From NCBI RefSeq assembly GCF_963677035.1, contig NZ_OY781472.1, positions 1 through 64,000 on the forward strand: a stretch of DNA of 64,000 nucleotides, in the 5' to 3' direction. The notes under the pieces were generated by a model that saw only the letters and a program-made list of their open reading frames with translations, was not told the origin of the DNA and ran no database searches. Positions 7,506 to 17,250 of this stretch are shown piece after piece. Positions within the stretch are counted from its first letter, which is position 1; the number at the start of each line of letters is the position of its first letter. The position numbers and the translations under genes were made by a program. The DNA comes from an uncultured Hyphomonas sp. (GTDB lineage: Bacteria; Pseudomonadota; Alphaproteobacteria; Caulobacterales; Hyphomonadaceae).

Positions 7506-10500
7506 CCGTCAGAGCATCATACACCTTGTCATCTGCGCTCAGGCCACCGATCGTCAGCGTCGCGGCCGTGATGTCTGCCGCCAGACCCGAAGGTTGCGTC
7601 AGGACATAATTCCCAGCATCTCCGCCCGACAGCGCAAAGCCCGACGCCGTGACCGTTTTGCCCGTGCCGACATTCTTGTCAGAGAACGCCGCACTCGCTG
7701 AGCTGCCATCCAGGCTGACAGTGTCAGAGCCAAGCACGCCCACAAGGCTCCCGCCCGTCCATGTCGCGCCCGTCAGAGCATCATACACCTTGTCATCTGC
7801 GCTCAGGCCACCGATCGTCAGCGTCGCGGCCGTGATGTCTGCCGCCAGACCCGAAGGTTGCGTCAGGACATAATTCCCAGCATCTCCGCCCGACAGCGCA
7901 AAGCCCGACGCCGTGACCGTTTTGCCCGTGCCGACATTCTTGTCAGAGAACGCCGCACTCGCTGAGCTGCCATCCAGGCTGACAGTGTCAGAGCCAAGCA
8001 CGCCCACAAGGCTCCCGCCCGTCCATGTCGCGCCCGTCAGAGCATCATACACCTTGTCATCTGCGCTCAGGCCACCGATCGTCAGCGTCGCGGCCGTGAT
8101 GTCTGCCGCCAGACCCGAAGGTTGCGTCAGGACATAATTCCCAGCATCTCCGCCCGACAGCGCAAAGCCCGACGCCGTGACCGTTTTGCCCGTGCCGACA
8201 TTCTTGTCAGAGAACGCCGCACTCGCTGAGCTGCCATCCAGGCTGACAGTGTCAGAGCCAAGCACGCCCACAAGGCTCCCGCCCGTCCATGTCGCGCCCG
8301 TCAGAGCATCATACACCTTGTCATCTGCGCTCAGGCCACCGATCGTCAGCGTCGCGGCCGTGATGTCTGCCGCCAGACCCGAAGGTTGCGTCAGGACATA
8401 ATTCCCAGCATCTCCGCCCGACAGCGCAAAGCCCGACGCCGTGACCGTTTTGCCCGTGCCGACATTCTTGTCAGAGAACGCCGCACTCGCTGAGCTGCCA
8501 TCCAGGCTGACAGTGTCAGAGCCAAGCACGCCCACAAGGCTCCCGCCCGTCCATGTCGCGCCCGTCAGAGCATCATACACCTTGTCATCTGCGCTCAGGC
8601 CACCGATCGTCAGCGTCGCGGCCGTGATGTCTGCCGCCAGACCCGAAGGTTGCGTCAGGACATAATTCCCAGCATCTCCGCCCGACAGCGCAAAGCCCGA
8701 CGCCGTGACCGTTTTGCCCGTGCCGACATTCTTGTCAGAGAACGCCGCACTCGCTGAGCTGCCATCCAGGCTGACAGTGTCAGAGCCAAGCACGCCCACA
8801 AGGCTCCCGCCCGTCCATGTCGCGCCCGTCAGAGCATCATACACCTTGTCATCTGCGCTCAGGCCACCGATCGTCAGCGTCGCGGCCGTGATGTCTGCCG
8901 CCAGACCCGAAGGTTGCGTCAGGACATAATTCCCAGCATCTCCGCCCGACAGCGCAAAGCCCGACGCCGTGACCGTTTTGCCCGTGCCGACATTCTTGTC
9001 AGAGAACGCCGCACTCGCTGAGCTGCCATCCAGGCTGACAGTGTCAGAGCCAAGCACGCCCACAAGGCTCCCGCCCGTCCATGTCGCGCCCGTCAGAGCA
9101 TCATACACCTTGTCATCTGCGCTCAGGCCACCGATCGTCAGCGTCGCGGCCGTGATGTCTGCCGCCAGACCCGAAGGTTGCGTCAGGACATAATTCCCAG
9201 CATCTCCGCCCGACAGCGCAAAGCCCGACGCCGTGACCGTTTTGCCCGTGCCGACATTCTTGTCAGAGAACGCCGCACTCGCTGAGCTGCCATCCAGGCT
9301 GACAGTGTCAGAGCCAAGCACGCCCACAAGGCTCCCGCCCGTCCATGTCGCGCCCGTCAGAGCATCATACACCTTGTCATCTGCGCTCAGGCCACCGATC
9401 GTCAGCGTCGCGGCCGTGATGTCTGCCGCCAGACCCGAAGGTTGCGTCAGGACATAATTCCCAGCATCTCCGCCCGACAGCGCAAAGCCCGACGCCGTGA
9501 CCGTTTTGCCCGTGCCGACATTCTTGTCAGAGAACGCCGCACTCGCTGAGCTGCCATCCAGGCTGACAGTGTCAGAGCCAAGCACGCCCACAAGGCTCCC
9601 GCCCGTCCATGTCGCGCCCGTCAGAGCATCATACACCTTGTCATCTGCGCTCAGGCCACCGATCGTCAGCGTCGCGGCCGTGATGTCTGCCGCCAGACCC
9701 GAAGGTTGCGTCAGGACATAATTCCCAGCATCTCCGCCCGACAGCGCAAAGCCCGACGCCGTGACCGTTTTGCCCGTGCCGACATTCTTGTCAGAGAACG
9801 CCGCACTCGCTGAGCTGCCATCCAGGCTGACAGTGTCAGAGCCAAGCACGCCCACAAGGCTCCCGCCCGTCCATGTCGCGCCCGTCAGAGCATCATACAC
9901 CTTGTCATCTGCGCTCAGGCCACCGATCGTCAGCGTCGCGGCCGTGATGTCTGCCGCCAGACCCGAAGGTTGCGTCAGGACATAATTCCCAGCATCTCCG
10001 CCCGACAGCGCAAAGCCCGACGCCGTGACCGTTTTGCCCGTGCCGACATTCTTGTCAGAGAACGCCGCACTCGCTGAGCTGCCATCCAGGCTGACAGTGT
10101 CAGAGCCAAGCACGCCCACAAGGCTCCCGCCCGTCCATGTCGCGCCCGTCAGAGCATCATACACCTTGTCATCTGCGCTCAGGCCACCGATCGTCAGCGT
10201 CGCGGCCGTGATGTCTGCCGCCAGACCCGAAGGTTGCGTCAGGACATAATTCCCAGCATCTCCGCCCGACAGCGCAAAGCCCGACGCCGTGACCGTTTTG
10301 CCCGTGCCGACATTCTTGTCAGAGAACGCCGCACTCGCTGAGCTGCCATCCAGGCTGACAGTGTCAGAGCCAAGCACGCCCACAAGGCTCCCGCCCGTCC
10401 ATGTCGCGCCCGTCAGAGCATCATACACCTTGTCATCTGCGCTCAGGCCACCGATCGTCAGCGTCGCGGCCGTGATGTCTGCCGCCAGACCCGAAGGTTG

Positions 10501-13500
10501 CGTCAGGACATAATTCCCAGCATCTCCGCCCGACAGCGCAAAGCCCGACGCCGTGACCGTTTTGCCCGTGCCGACATTCTTGTCAGAGAACGCCGCACTC
10601 GCTGAGCTGCCATCCAGGCTGACAGTGTCAGAGCCAAGCACGCCCACAAGGCTCCCGCCCGTCCATGTCGCGCCCGTCAGAGCATCATACACCTTGTCAT
10701 CTGCGCTCAGGCCACCGATCGTCAGCGTCGCGGCCGTGATGTCTCCGACCGCACCGCTGACACTGGTGGAGGCCAGCTGGTAGCCATAGACCGCCATCGC
10801 CCCGTTCGAAGCCGAGACATCGCTGGCCGCATCGAGCCCGCTCACCGTGACCGTCTTGCCCGTACCCGCATTCCTGGTGTCATAGGACCCGGCCGTCTCC
10901 AGAATGCTCACCGTATCGCCCTGGATTGCCCCGCTGACCACATAGTTCGACGCCGCAAGCAGTGCATCCGTCGTTGTGTCATAGACTTTTGAGATCGCAT
11001 CACCGCTCAGCGCAACTGTCAGGACAGGCGCCAGCGTATACAACACCCCATTGCCCGTACCCAGAACAGTGCTGGTTCCATTGACCGCGTTGTATTGACG
11101 GTAGTCCGCGGTCAGGCCGCCCAGCGTGTCATCTGCGGGATCCCCCGACCAGATCTGCCAGTTGCCCGAGGCTGCATCCAGTGCAGAAGTGCCTGCATTG
11201 TTGGTGAACGTATCGGCCGCCAGGACAATCGCATCCCCGCTGCCGGACGCGGTCAGAACCGCCCCGGACTGGAGCACGATGCCAGACCCTGCAGTCGGCC
11301 CTTCATTGAGCACGGTCAGGCTGCCCGCCGTGATCGAGGCAAGCGTGATGTCACCACTGGCCGTGTAGGTCTTGCCCGCCCCGTCCAGAAGCACAAGTGT
11401 GACGATACCAGCCCCTGCATCGATCTCGGCACCGGATGCCATCGCGATCACAGCCGCGCCTGCTTCCCGCTCGGCATCGATCACACCATTCGCCAGAAGG
11501 TCATTGGCGATCAGGCTCACATCTCCGCCCAGGGTCACGATATTCGCATCCACCAGGATTGAGCGGCCTGCCTGGAGCGTCAGAGCTCCGACAGAAGCAG
11601 GCGTGCCGGTCACATTCACCGCGGTCGACACGGTCAGGTCGTTCGACGCCTGAAGTGTCACAGACGTTCCTTCAGCCAGCTTGTCCGCAATATCCTGCGC
11701 ATCAACCGTCACTGTCTCGCCGGTCGACCATGCATAGCGCGATGCATTCACCATCGCATCGCCTGGCCCCGCGAACAGGTAAACCGCACCGGCATCGGTG
11801 ACGTTATTAGCTGCGCCGTCTTCATCGCTGGCCCCGACGGCCAGGAGATCCCCCGCCGCGTTCAGCGAGACAGCGTAACCAAAATAATCGCTCGCCTCCA
11901 GATTGGTCACATCGACATTCTTGCCGCCACTGTAACCGGCCCCGAGCACGGCTTCCTGCGCCGCGTCGCTGAAGGCCTCATCGCTAAAGCTGAACAGGTA
12001 AACCGCACCGGCCCCATCGACCAAATCACCGGCACCGTCATCCTTGTAGGCCCCGATGGCCAGACGGTTCCCCGGCGCATTCAACGAGACGGAAACACCT
12101 AAGAAATCATCCACGGCCAGATCGGCCATGTCGACATTCTTGCCGCCGCTATAACCGGACCCGATAATCGCTTCCTGCGCGCCGCCACTGAAGGCCGTAT
12201 CGCTAAAGCTGAACAGATACACAGCACCGGCCCTGCTGACCGAATTACCATTGCCGTCATCAAAGCGAGCCCCCGCGGCCAGGAGATCCCCCGCCGCGTT
12301 CAGCGAGACATCGAAACCAAAATCATCGCCCGTCTCCAGATTGGCCACATCGACATTCTTGCCGCCGCTGTAGCCGGACCCGATAATCGCCTCCTGCGTC
12401 CCACCGGTGAAGGCCGTATCACTAAAGCTGTACAGGTAGACCGCACCGGCATCAGTGGCCGCATTACCGTCGCCGTCATCCTGGCGAGCCCCTACGGCCA
12501 GACGGTCGCCCGCCGCGTTCAGCGAGGCAGATTGACCGAAGCCATCACCCGCCTCCAGATTGGCCACATTGACATTCTTGCCGCCGCTGTAGCCGGACCC
12601 GATAATCGCTTCCTGCGTGCCGCCACTGAAGACCGTATCGGTAAAGCTGTACAGGTAAACTGCACCGGCATCGGCAGCCGCATTACCGTTGCCGGCATCA
12701 CCGCGAGCCCCTACGGCCAGACGGTCTCCCGCCGCGTTCAGCGAGACACCGGAACCAAAGCCATCACCCGCTTCCAGATTGGCCACATCGACATTCTTAC
12801 CGCCGCTGTAACCGGCCCCGAGCACCGCTTCCAGCGTCCCGCCGCTAAAGGCCGTATCGCTGAAGCTGAACAGATAGACTGCACCGGTATTGTTGGCCGA
12901 ATCAGTGGCGCCGTCATCTCCGTAAGCCCCTACGGCCAGACGGTCCCCCGCTGCGTTCAATGAAACCGCAGCACCAAAGAAATCAGATGCATCCAGAGAT
13001 GCTGCCAAATCGATCGCAGGCACCTTGACGCCGTCCAGGCCATAACCAGCCCCGAACACAGCTTCCTGTGTTCCGTCGCTGAAATCCGTATCGCTAAAGC
13101 TGAACAGGTAAACCGCACCGGCATCGGTGATGCTATTACCAGCGCCGTCTTCATCACTGGCCCCGACGGCCAGGCGATCCCCCGCCGCGTTCAGAGAGAC
13201 AGCGTAACCAAAATAATCATCCGTCTCCAGATTGGTCACATCGACATTCTTGCCGCCGCTGTAACCGGCCCCGAGCACCGCTTCCTGCGCCGTACCGCTG
13301 AAGGCCGTATCGCTAAAGCTGAACAGGTAGACTGCACCCGGATTGGTGAACGCATCAGCCGCGCCGTCATCTCTGTAGGCCCCGACGGCCAGACGGTTCC
13401 CCACTGCATTCAGCGAGACGGAAACACCTAAGAAATCATCAGAGGCCAGAGTCATATCGACATTCTTGCCGCCGCTATAACCAGACCCCATCAACGCTTC

Positions 13501-16155
13501 CTGCGTACCGCCGCTGAAATCCGTATCGGTAAAGCTGAACAGATACACTGCACCAGCCCTGCTAACCGCATTACCATTGCCGTCATCAAAGCGAGCCCCT
13601 ACGGCCAGGAGATCCCCCGACGCGTTCAGCGAGACATCGAAACCAAAATCATCGCCTGTATCCAGATTGGCCACATCGACATTCTTGCCGCCGCTATAAC
13701 CGGACCCGATCACCGCTTCCTGCGCGCCACCACTGAAGGCCGTATCACTAAAGCTGTACAGGTAAACCGCGCCCGCATCGACGGCCGCATTACCGGCGCC
13801 TTCATCCTGGCGAGCCCCTATGGCCAGGCGGTCGCCCGCCGCGTTCAGCGAGACACCGGCGCCAAAGCCATCCCCCGCCTCCAGATTGGCCACATCGACA
13901 TTCTTGCCGCCGCTGTAACCGGACCCGAGCACCGCTTCCAGCGTCCCGCCACTGAAGACCGTATCGCTAAAGCTGAACAGGTAAACCGCACCGGAATCGG
14001 CGGCCAGATCGCCATCGCCATCACTTCTGGGAGCCCCAACGGCCAGGCGATTCCCCGCCGCGTTCAGCGAGACACTGGAACCAAATACATCTCCGTCCCC
14101 CAGAGCCACATCGACATTCTTGCCGCCGGTGTAACCGGACCCGAGCACCGCCTCCAACGTCCCGTTGGCGAAGTTACTATTGGTGAAGCTGAACAGGTAA
14201 ACCGCACCGGTATTGCTGACCGAGCCGTCATCTCCGTAAGCCCCCACGGCCAGACGGTCCCCCGCTGCGTTCAATGAAACTGCAGCACCAAAGAAATCAG
14301 CAGCCCCAAGCGTATCGACATTGAAATCCAGGTTTTTGCCGTATCCAACGCCCATTATACCGGCATAGGACCAGTCGGCGACGCTGCCGCCGGTCCCGAT
14401 GATGATATTCTTCGGGTCGAGCAGGAGATGGCCATCGCCCACCCAGACCGTGTCCAGATCGGCCTGGCGCAAATCCTCACCCGAGGAGATCTCCACCGAC
14501 CCGCCGCCGGATCCGCCGCGCGCGTCGATCCCGCCAAGGAACGTCGTCTGCTTATCAGACCAGATCACGGCCGTGCCGCCCAGACCGGATGCTGCGCTCA
14601 CATCGACCCAGCTCGCATCTCCGACAAACACCGCATCCGCACTGCCAATCGGCGAAAGCTCGCCCCACCGGCCGAGGAACGACCCGTAATATGCTTTCTC
14701 CGTATCCGGCGTCTTGCCGCCCTGGAACGCTCCGCCGACGCGGACAAGACCGCCCTGGCTGAAGCCGCTCGCCGACAGGCCCGCCGACAACAGGCGCACA
14801 TCACCGGCGCTGAAGTCGATCTGGCCGCCCCGGCCATAGATGCCGTCCGCAAGATACTGGCCCGACGTGGCCACCTGCAGACCGCCATCCACCGTGATCA
14901 TCCCGCCATGGGTCAGGCCCTGCGCATTGGTCCGGCCGGTCGAGGTCTCAAGGATCCGCCCGGCCTCATAGCTGATCGTCCCGCCTTGTCCGGCTGCCCC
15001 GGTCGCAAAGACGTTCTCGGCCAGGAACAACTGGCCTGACGACGCAATCGCAATCTCGCCGCCAGAGCGGCCCGACGCGCTCAGCGTCCCGCCCAGTCCG
15101 ACATGGTCGGCCGTCACACGGATCGTGCCGCCATCACCTTTCGTGGAAAGACCCGCCCCCGTCCCGCCGGCCAGGATCAACCCGTCCGTCGTGAAGCTGC
15201 GCGCATCGACCTCGATCAGGCCGCCGCCACGGGCCCCGGACGCAGATACCAGCGCCCCATCCGCGACCTTTACGCTGCCAGATCCCGACAGCGTGATCAC
15301 ACCCGCAGACTGGCTTACCGTATCGGCCCGCACTATTCCGCTGATGTTAACAGACTGGTTGACCACTTCACGCGCCGCAGACGCCGTCAGAAGGATCCGG
15401 CCGCCAGACGCAGAGATCTCGCCCGCCTGCTCGACCAGCGCTGTCTCATCGTCTTCACCGAACAGGAACGACTCGACCGAATCGCTCGCCTCGAACCGGA
15501 TCAGCCCGTCACCATAAAGGTCCAGCGTAAACCCGGTGCCCGCCCCCAGCGCCACGCGCCCGAGATTAGCAGAGATCACGCCCGAATTGCGCACATGCGG
15601 CGCCACAAAGGCCGCCATGCCGGCATTGGAGATCGAGATATAGCCTTCATTGACCACAGACGCCGCGGCCGCATCCGTCGCCGAGAAGCGCAGCTCCCCG
15701 CCCGCCATGAACGCCGCATCGTCAAAATCCAGCGTCGTCGCCACAAGGCCTGATGCATCGACCCGCGAGCCCTGACCGAACAGGATGCCGTTCCGGTTGA
15801 CCAGAACCACCTGCCCATTGGCATTTACAGACCCGAGGATCACTGACGGGTCCAGACCCAGCACACGGTTGGCCGTCACGGACTCCGCATCCGGCTGTAC
15901 GAACGTCACCGTCTCGCCGCGCCCGACCGAGAAGCTGTCCCAGTTGATCACCGCACGGTCAGACCCCTGCGTGATCGTCATGTTGGCGCTGCCTTCGCCA
16001 GCAATCTCTGCCTCACCAACAGAGACAACAGCTCCATTGGGACCAGCCAGCGCCGGAAAGCCAACAAGACCTGCAGCAAGCGCCGTCGCACTCGTCCGCA
16101 TCAGCCAATTTGCACGCGAACAGTCATTTGACTTAATCGCAATTGGAGTACTCAT
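7405..16155 (-). CDS. giant two-partner-secretion adhesin, C-terminus lost at a chimeric join
   Basis: The frame encodes 2,916 residues; about the first 2,885 belong to the adhesin. It has a long signal region (residues 1-38, with ATALAAGLVGFPALAG), then a TPS/haemagglutination-activity domain to about 300 (TANRVLGLDPSVILGSVNANG and VLVNRNGILFGQGS are diagnostic). A glycine-rich beta-helix follows, then twelve FG-GAP-like repeats (about 610-1470), MBG-like beta domains, and perfect 88-residue YDG repeats from about 1,804. Such proteins are exported by a TpsB/FhaC outer-membrane partner, none of which is seen here, and act in adhesion or biofilm formation. The frame then changes to APAKINLTLHVTG, the start of IspE, and stops after 20 or so more residues. 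That tail is not part of the adhesin. Confidence 0.9.
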   Translation of the reverse strand: MSTPIAIKSNDCSRANWLMRTSATALAAGLVGFPALAGPNGAVVSVGEAEIAGEGSANMTITQGSDRAVINWDSFSVGRGETVTFVQPDAESVTANRVLGLDPSVILGSVNANGQVVLVNRNGILFGQGSRVDASGLVATTLDFDDAAFMAGGELRFSATDAAAASVVNEGYISISNAGMAAFVAPHVRNSGVISANLGRVALGAGTGFTLDLYGDGLIRFEASDSVESFLFGEDDETALVEQAGEISASGGRILLTASAAREVVNQSVNISGIVRADTVSQSAGVITLSGSGSVKVADGALVSASGARGGGLIEVDARSFTTDGLILAGGTGAGLSTKGDGGTIRVTADHVGLGGTLSASGRSGGEIAIASSGQLFLAENVFATGAAGQGGTISYEAGRILETSTGRTNAQGLTHGGMITVDGGLQVATSGQYLADGIYGRGGQIDFSAGDVRLLSAGLSASGFSQGGLVRVGGAFQGGKTPDTEKAYYGSFLGRWGELSPIGSADAVFVGDASWVDVSAASGLGGTAVIWSDKQTTFLGGIDARGGSGGGSVEISSGEDLRQADLDTVWVGDGHLLLDPKNIIIGTGGSVADWSYAGIMGVGYGKNLDFNVDTLGAADFFGAAVSLNAAGDRLAVGAYGDDGSVSNTGAVYLFSFTNSNFANGTLEAVLGSGYTGGKNVDVALGDGDVFGSSVSLNAAGNRLAVGAPRSDGDGDLAADSGAVYLFSFSDTVFSGGTLEAVLGSGYSGGKNVDVANLEAGDGFGAGVSLNAAGDRLAIGARQDEGAGNAAVDAGAVYLYSFSDTAFSGGAQEAVIGSGYSGGKNVDVANLDTGDDFGFDVSLNASGDLLAVGARFDDGNGNAVSRAGAVYLFSFTDTDFSGGTQEALMGSGYSGGKNVDMTLASDDFLGVSVSLNAVGNRLAVGAYRDDGAADAFTNPGAVYLFSFSDTAFSGTAQEAVLGAGYSGGKNVDVTNLETDDYFGYAVSLNAAGDRLAVGASDEDGAGNSITDAGAVYLFSFSDTDFSDGTQEAVFGAGYGLDGVKVPAIDLAASLDASDFFGAAVSLNAAGDRLAVGAYGDDGATDSANNTGAVYLFSFSDTAFSGGTLEAVLGAGYSGGKNVDVANLEAGDGFGSGVSLNAAGDRLAVGARGDAGNGNAAADAGAVYLYSFTDTVFSGGTQEAIIGSGYSGGKNVNVANLEAGDGFGQSASLNAAGDRLAVGARQDDGDGNAATDAGAVYLYSFSDTAFTGGTQEAIIGSGYSGGKNVDVANLETGDDFGFDVSLNAAGDLLAAGARFDDGNGNSVSRAGAVYLFSFSDTAFSGGAQEAIIGSGYSGGKNVDMADLAVDDFLGVSVSLNAPGNRLAIGAYKDDGAGDLVDGAGAVYLFSFSDEAFSDAAQEAVLGAGYSGGKNVDVTNLEASDYFGYAVSLNAAGDLLAVGASDEDGAANNVTDAGAVYLFAGPGDAMVNASRYAWSTGETVTVDAQDIADKLAEGTSVTLQASNDLTVSTAVNVTGTPASVGALTLQAGRSILVDANIVTLGGDVSLIANDLLANGVIDAEREAGAAVIAMASGAEIDAGAGIVTLVLLDGAGKTYTASGDITLASITAGSLTVLNEGPTAGSGIVLQSGAVLTASGSGDAIVLAADTFTNNAGTSALDAASGNWQIWSGDPADDTLGGLTADYRQYNAVNGTSTVLGTGNGVLYTLAPVLTVALSGDAISKVYDTTTDALLAASNYVVSGAIQGDTVSILETAGSYDTRNAGTGKTVTVSGLDAASDVSASNGAMAVYGYQLASTSVSGAVGDITAATLTIGGLSADDKVYDALTGATWTGGSLVGVLGSDTVSLDGSSASAAFSDKNVGTGKTVTASGFALSGGDAGNYVLTQPSGLAADITAATLTIGGLSADDKVYDALTGATWTGGSLVGVLGSDTVSLDGSSASAAFSDKNVGTGKTVTASGFALSGGDAGNYVLTQPSGLAADITAATLTIGGLSADDKVYDALTGATWTGGSLVGVLGSDTVSLDGSSASAAFSDKNVGTGKTVTASGFALSGGDAGNYVLTQPSGLAADITAATLTIGGLSADDKVYDALTGATWTGGSLVGVLGSDTVSLDGSSASAAFSDKNVGTGKTVTASGFALSGGDAGNYVLTQPSGLAADITAATLTIGGLSADDKVYDALTGATWTGGSLVGVLGSDTVSLDGSSASAAFSDKNVGTGKTVTASGFALSGGDAGNYVLTQPSGLAADITAATLTIGGLSADDKVYDALTGATWTGGSLVGVLGSDTVSLDGSSASAAFSDKNVGTGKTVTASGFALSGGDAGNYVLTQPSGLAADITAATLTIGGLSADDKVYDALTGATWTGGSLVGVLGSDTVSLDGSSASAAFSDKNVGTGKTVTASGFALSGGDAGNYVLTQPSGLAADITAATLTIGGLSADDKVYDALTGATWTGGSLVGVLGSDTVSLDGSSASAAFSDKNVGTGKTVTASGFALSGGDAGNYVLTQPSGLAADITAATLTIGGLSADDKVYDALTGATWTGGSLVGVLGSDTVSLDGSSASAAFSDKNVGTGKTVTASGFALSGGDAGNYVLTQPSGLAADITAATLTIGGLSADDKVYDALTGATWTGGSLVGVLGSDTVSLDGSSASAAFSDKNVGTGKTVTASGFALSGGDAGNYVLTQPSGLAADITAATLTIGGLSADDKVYDALTGATWTGGSLVGVLGSDTVSLDGSSASAAFSDKNVGTGKTVTASGFALSGGDAGNYVLTQPSGLAADITAATLTIGGLSADDKVYDALTGATWTGGSLVGVLGSDTVSLDGSSASAAFSDKNVGTGKTVTASGFALSGGDAGNYVLTQPSGLAADITAATLTIGGLSADDKVYDALTGAPAKINLTLHVTGQREDGYHLLDSLVVLCRGR
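7500..10745 (-). repeat. perfect 264-bp tandem repeats (YDG-type), about 12.3 copies
   Basis: A 264-bp unit encoding 88 residues is repeated head to tail with no visible difference between full copies. Each unit runs DITAATLTIGGLSADDKVYD, then TGATWTGGSLVGVLGSDTVS, KNVGTGKTVTASGFALSGGD and NYVLTQPSGLAA. The K-V-Y-D and GNY blocks are those of YDG/MBG-type beta domains of filamentous haemagglutinins. At 10,745 the sequence diverges into a related but distinct unit. At the other end the array stops abruptly in ispE. Perfect identity means true copy number is uncertain in an assembly. Confidence 0.95.
11755..14320 (-). repeat. twelve FG-GAP-like repeats arranged as two sets of six
   Basis: Inside the adhesin, a unit of about 65-70 residues recurs twelve times. 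Its core is FGxxVSLNAAGDRLAVGA, then DAGAVYLFSF, then YSGGKNVDV, as in FG-GAP (integrin-type propeller) blades. The order of variants DFFGAAV, D(V/G)FG, DGFG, DDFGFDV, DFLGVSV, DYFGYAV appears twice, so blocks 1-6 match blocks 7-12. This points to a past duplication of a six-blade block. Confidence 0.85.
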
Positions 16156-16713
16156 GTGGGCTCTATCCTGACTTCCACAGATGGAAAAGAGATTGCGCAG
16201 ACACGGTGAAACGCCCCATCCGGAACAAGTTTAAAGAAAATCTGTCGGCTGATTGCACAAGAGCTGTGCAGATGCCTCCGGAAAAATCCGGTTGCCCAAA
16301 AGCATCCATATGTTGGCATTATTGGCGTCGCACGCGCATGATCCGTTCCGCTGACAAATCTCCATTTGCCGGGAAGAGTCCTCCACAAGCCGGAAAACAA
16401 TTGCTAACGGGCGTTACCATCCGTATCCGATATGAAGTAAAGTGCCCCGATCTTGAAGAACGAGGCCCAAAACACCACTCCAGACAGGGAAGTTGTCCAC
16501 GCAACCAATCACTCCAATATGGAGCAGTCAGAATGCTGGTAGACACGGGGACGATGCAGGAAACGTGGCAAATTCGAAGGAGCAGACAAAAAAGGAGAGT
16601 TGACGATCAGAGCCCGGGGTCGCTCAGCCTGGCGGCCAGGCGCTGAGTGAGTGATGTTTGACTACCTCGAACCATTCTCCGTTGTTCATTGTCTCAAATG
16701 CCATCCCCCAGAT
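16156..16713. other. intergenic region between adhesin and pilus operon
   Basis: These 558 bases carry no convincing gene. They should include the promoter of the adhesin (minus strand, reading to lower coordinates) and the end of the pilus transcript. Apart from the hairpin at 16,622-16,648 I see no recognisable site. Confidence 0.6.
16622..16648 (-). terminator. imperfect hairpin downstream of the pilus operon
   Basis: CTCAGCCTGG pairs with CCAGGCGCTGAG apart from a two-base bulge. It lies about 65 bases past the last pilus gene. The nearest T-run on the transcript is about 25 bases further on, so this is only a possible terminator. Confidence 0.35.
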
Positions 16714-17214
16714 TCAATATGTGATGGTCACTATAATGGTATCCGCATAGCTCCCCGAAGGCACCGTTTGCCCCGCAGGGATGCGGCCATATAGCGTACT
16801 CGAACCGGAGCAGCTGGTTGGCGGCCCCTTCAGACGACATCTGATTCTCTTAGTTCTCGTGCTCCCGCTACCATCCCCCCAAATGCGGGAGCGATTGGAG
16901 TTTCTGTAAATGTTGTAGCTTAGAGGGTTTCCTCCGTTTAGCATCGTTCTCGGATCAAATATACCGCTTGCTCCCGTAGAAAGCTCCACCTCGGCCTGAA
17001 CATTCACATTGCTATCGCCATCGCATGCAACAGTCACATCGGAGATCGTATCAGTATCCGAAACGTTCACAGGGCTGTATATGCCAAAAGCCATGCCTGA
17101 TACTGACACTGTACAGCTGTAGGCCGCATGAGCCATGCCGCAGATACAGGTAATGCTCATTAGGGACAACGCGGCAACCTTCCCGCGGATATTCCACATT
17201 GGGATCCTCATCAT
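16714..17214 (-). CDS. spore coat U-domain protein, probable pilus tip subunit
   Basis: This is a short secreted SCPU-domain protein of about 166 residues. It has a signal peptide (VAALSLMSITCICGMAHAAY) and the SCPU pattern: a Cys after the signal site (YSCTVSVSG), MAFGIYSPVN, a second Cys in VTVACDG, SYNIYRNSNRSRIWGDGSGS, and a final beta strand YADTIIVTITY. SCPU proteins form the subunits of archaic chaperone-usher pili. Its place after the usher suggests a tip adhesin as in CsuE, but it is one-domain sized, so the role is inferred. The ATG at 17,212-17,214 is favoured by AAAGGA just upstream; a frame-open ATG lies 33 bases earlier. Confidence 0.82.
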   Translation of the reverse strand: MMRIPMWNIRGKVAALSLMSITCICGMAHAAYSCTVSVSGMAFGIYSPVNVSDTDTISDVTVACDGDSNVNVQAEVELSTGASGIFDPRTMLNGGNPLSYNIYRNSNRSRIWGDGSGSTRTKRIRCRLKGPPTSCSGSSTLYGRIPAGQTVPSGSYADTIIVTITY

Positions 17215-17250
17215 ACCATTCCTTTCGCACTCTCCTGAACTCATCATTTA

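Noticed and set aside
7500..10745. Possible CRISPR array because of regular repeats
   Set aside because: The unit is 264 bp with no unique spacers, is wholly protein-coding, and no cas genes are present.
7649..10783. Twelve identical plus-strand frames of 74 codons
   Set aside because: They are the antisense of the 264-bp adhesin repeats; they recur only because the repeat recurs and have no ribosome sites or family features.
16143..16646. A 167-codon plus-strand frame between adhesin and pilus genes
   Set aside because: Composition is Lys/Arg/Cys-rich and low in hydrophobic residues, with overlap of the adhesin start; I see no support for a gene.
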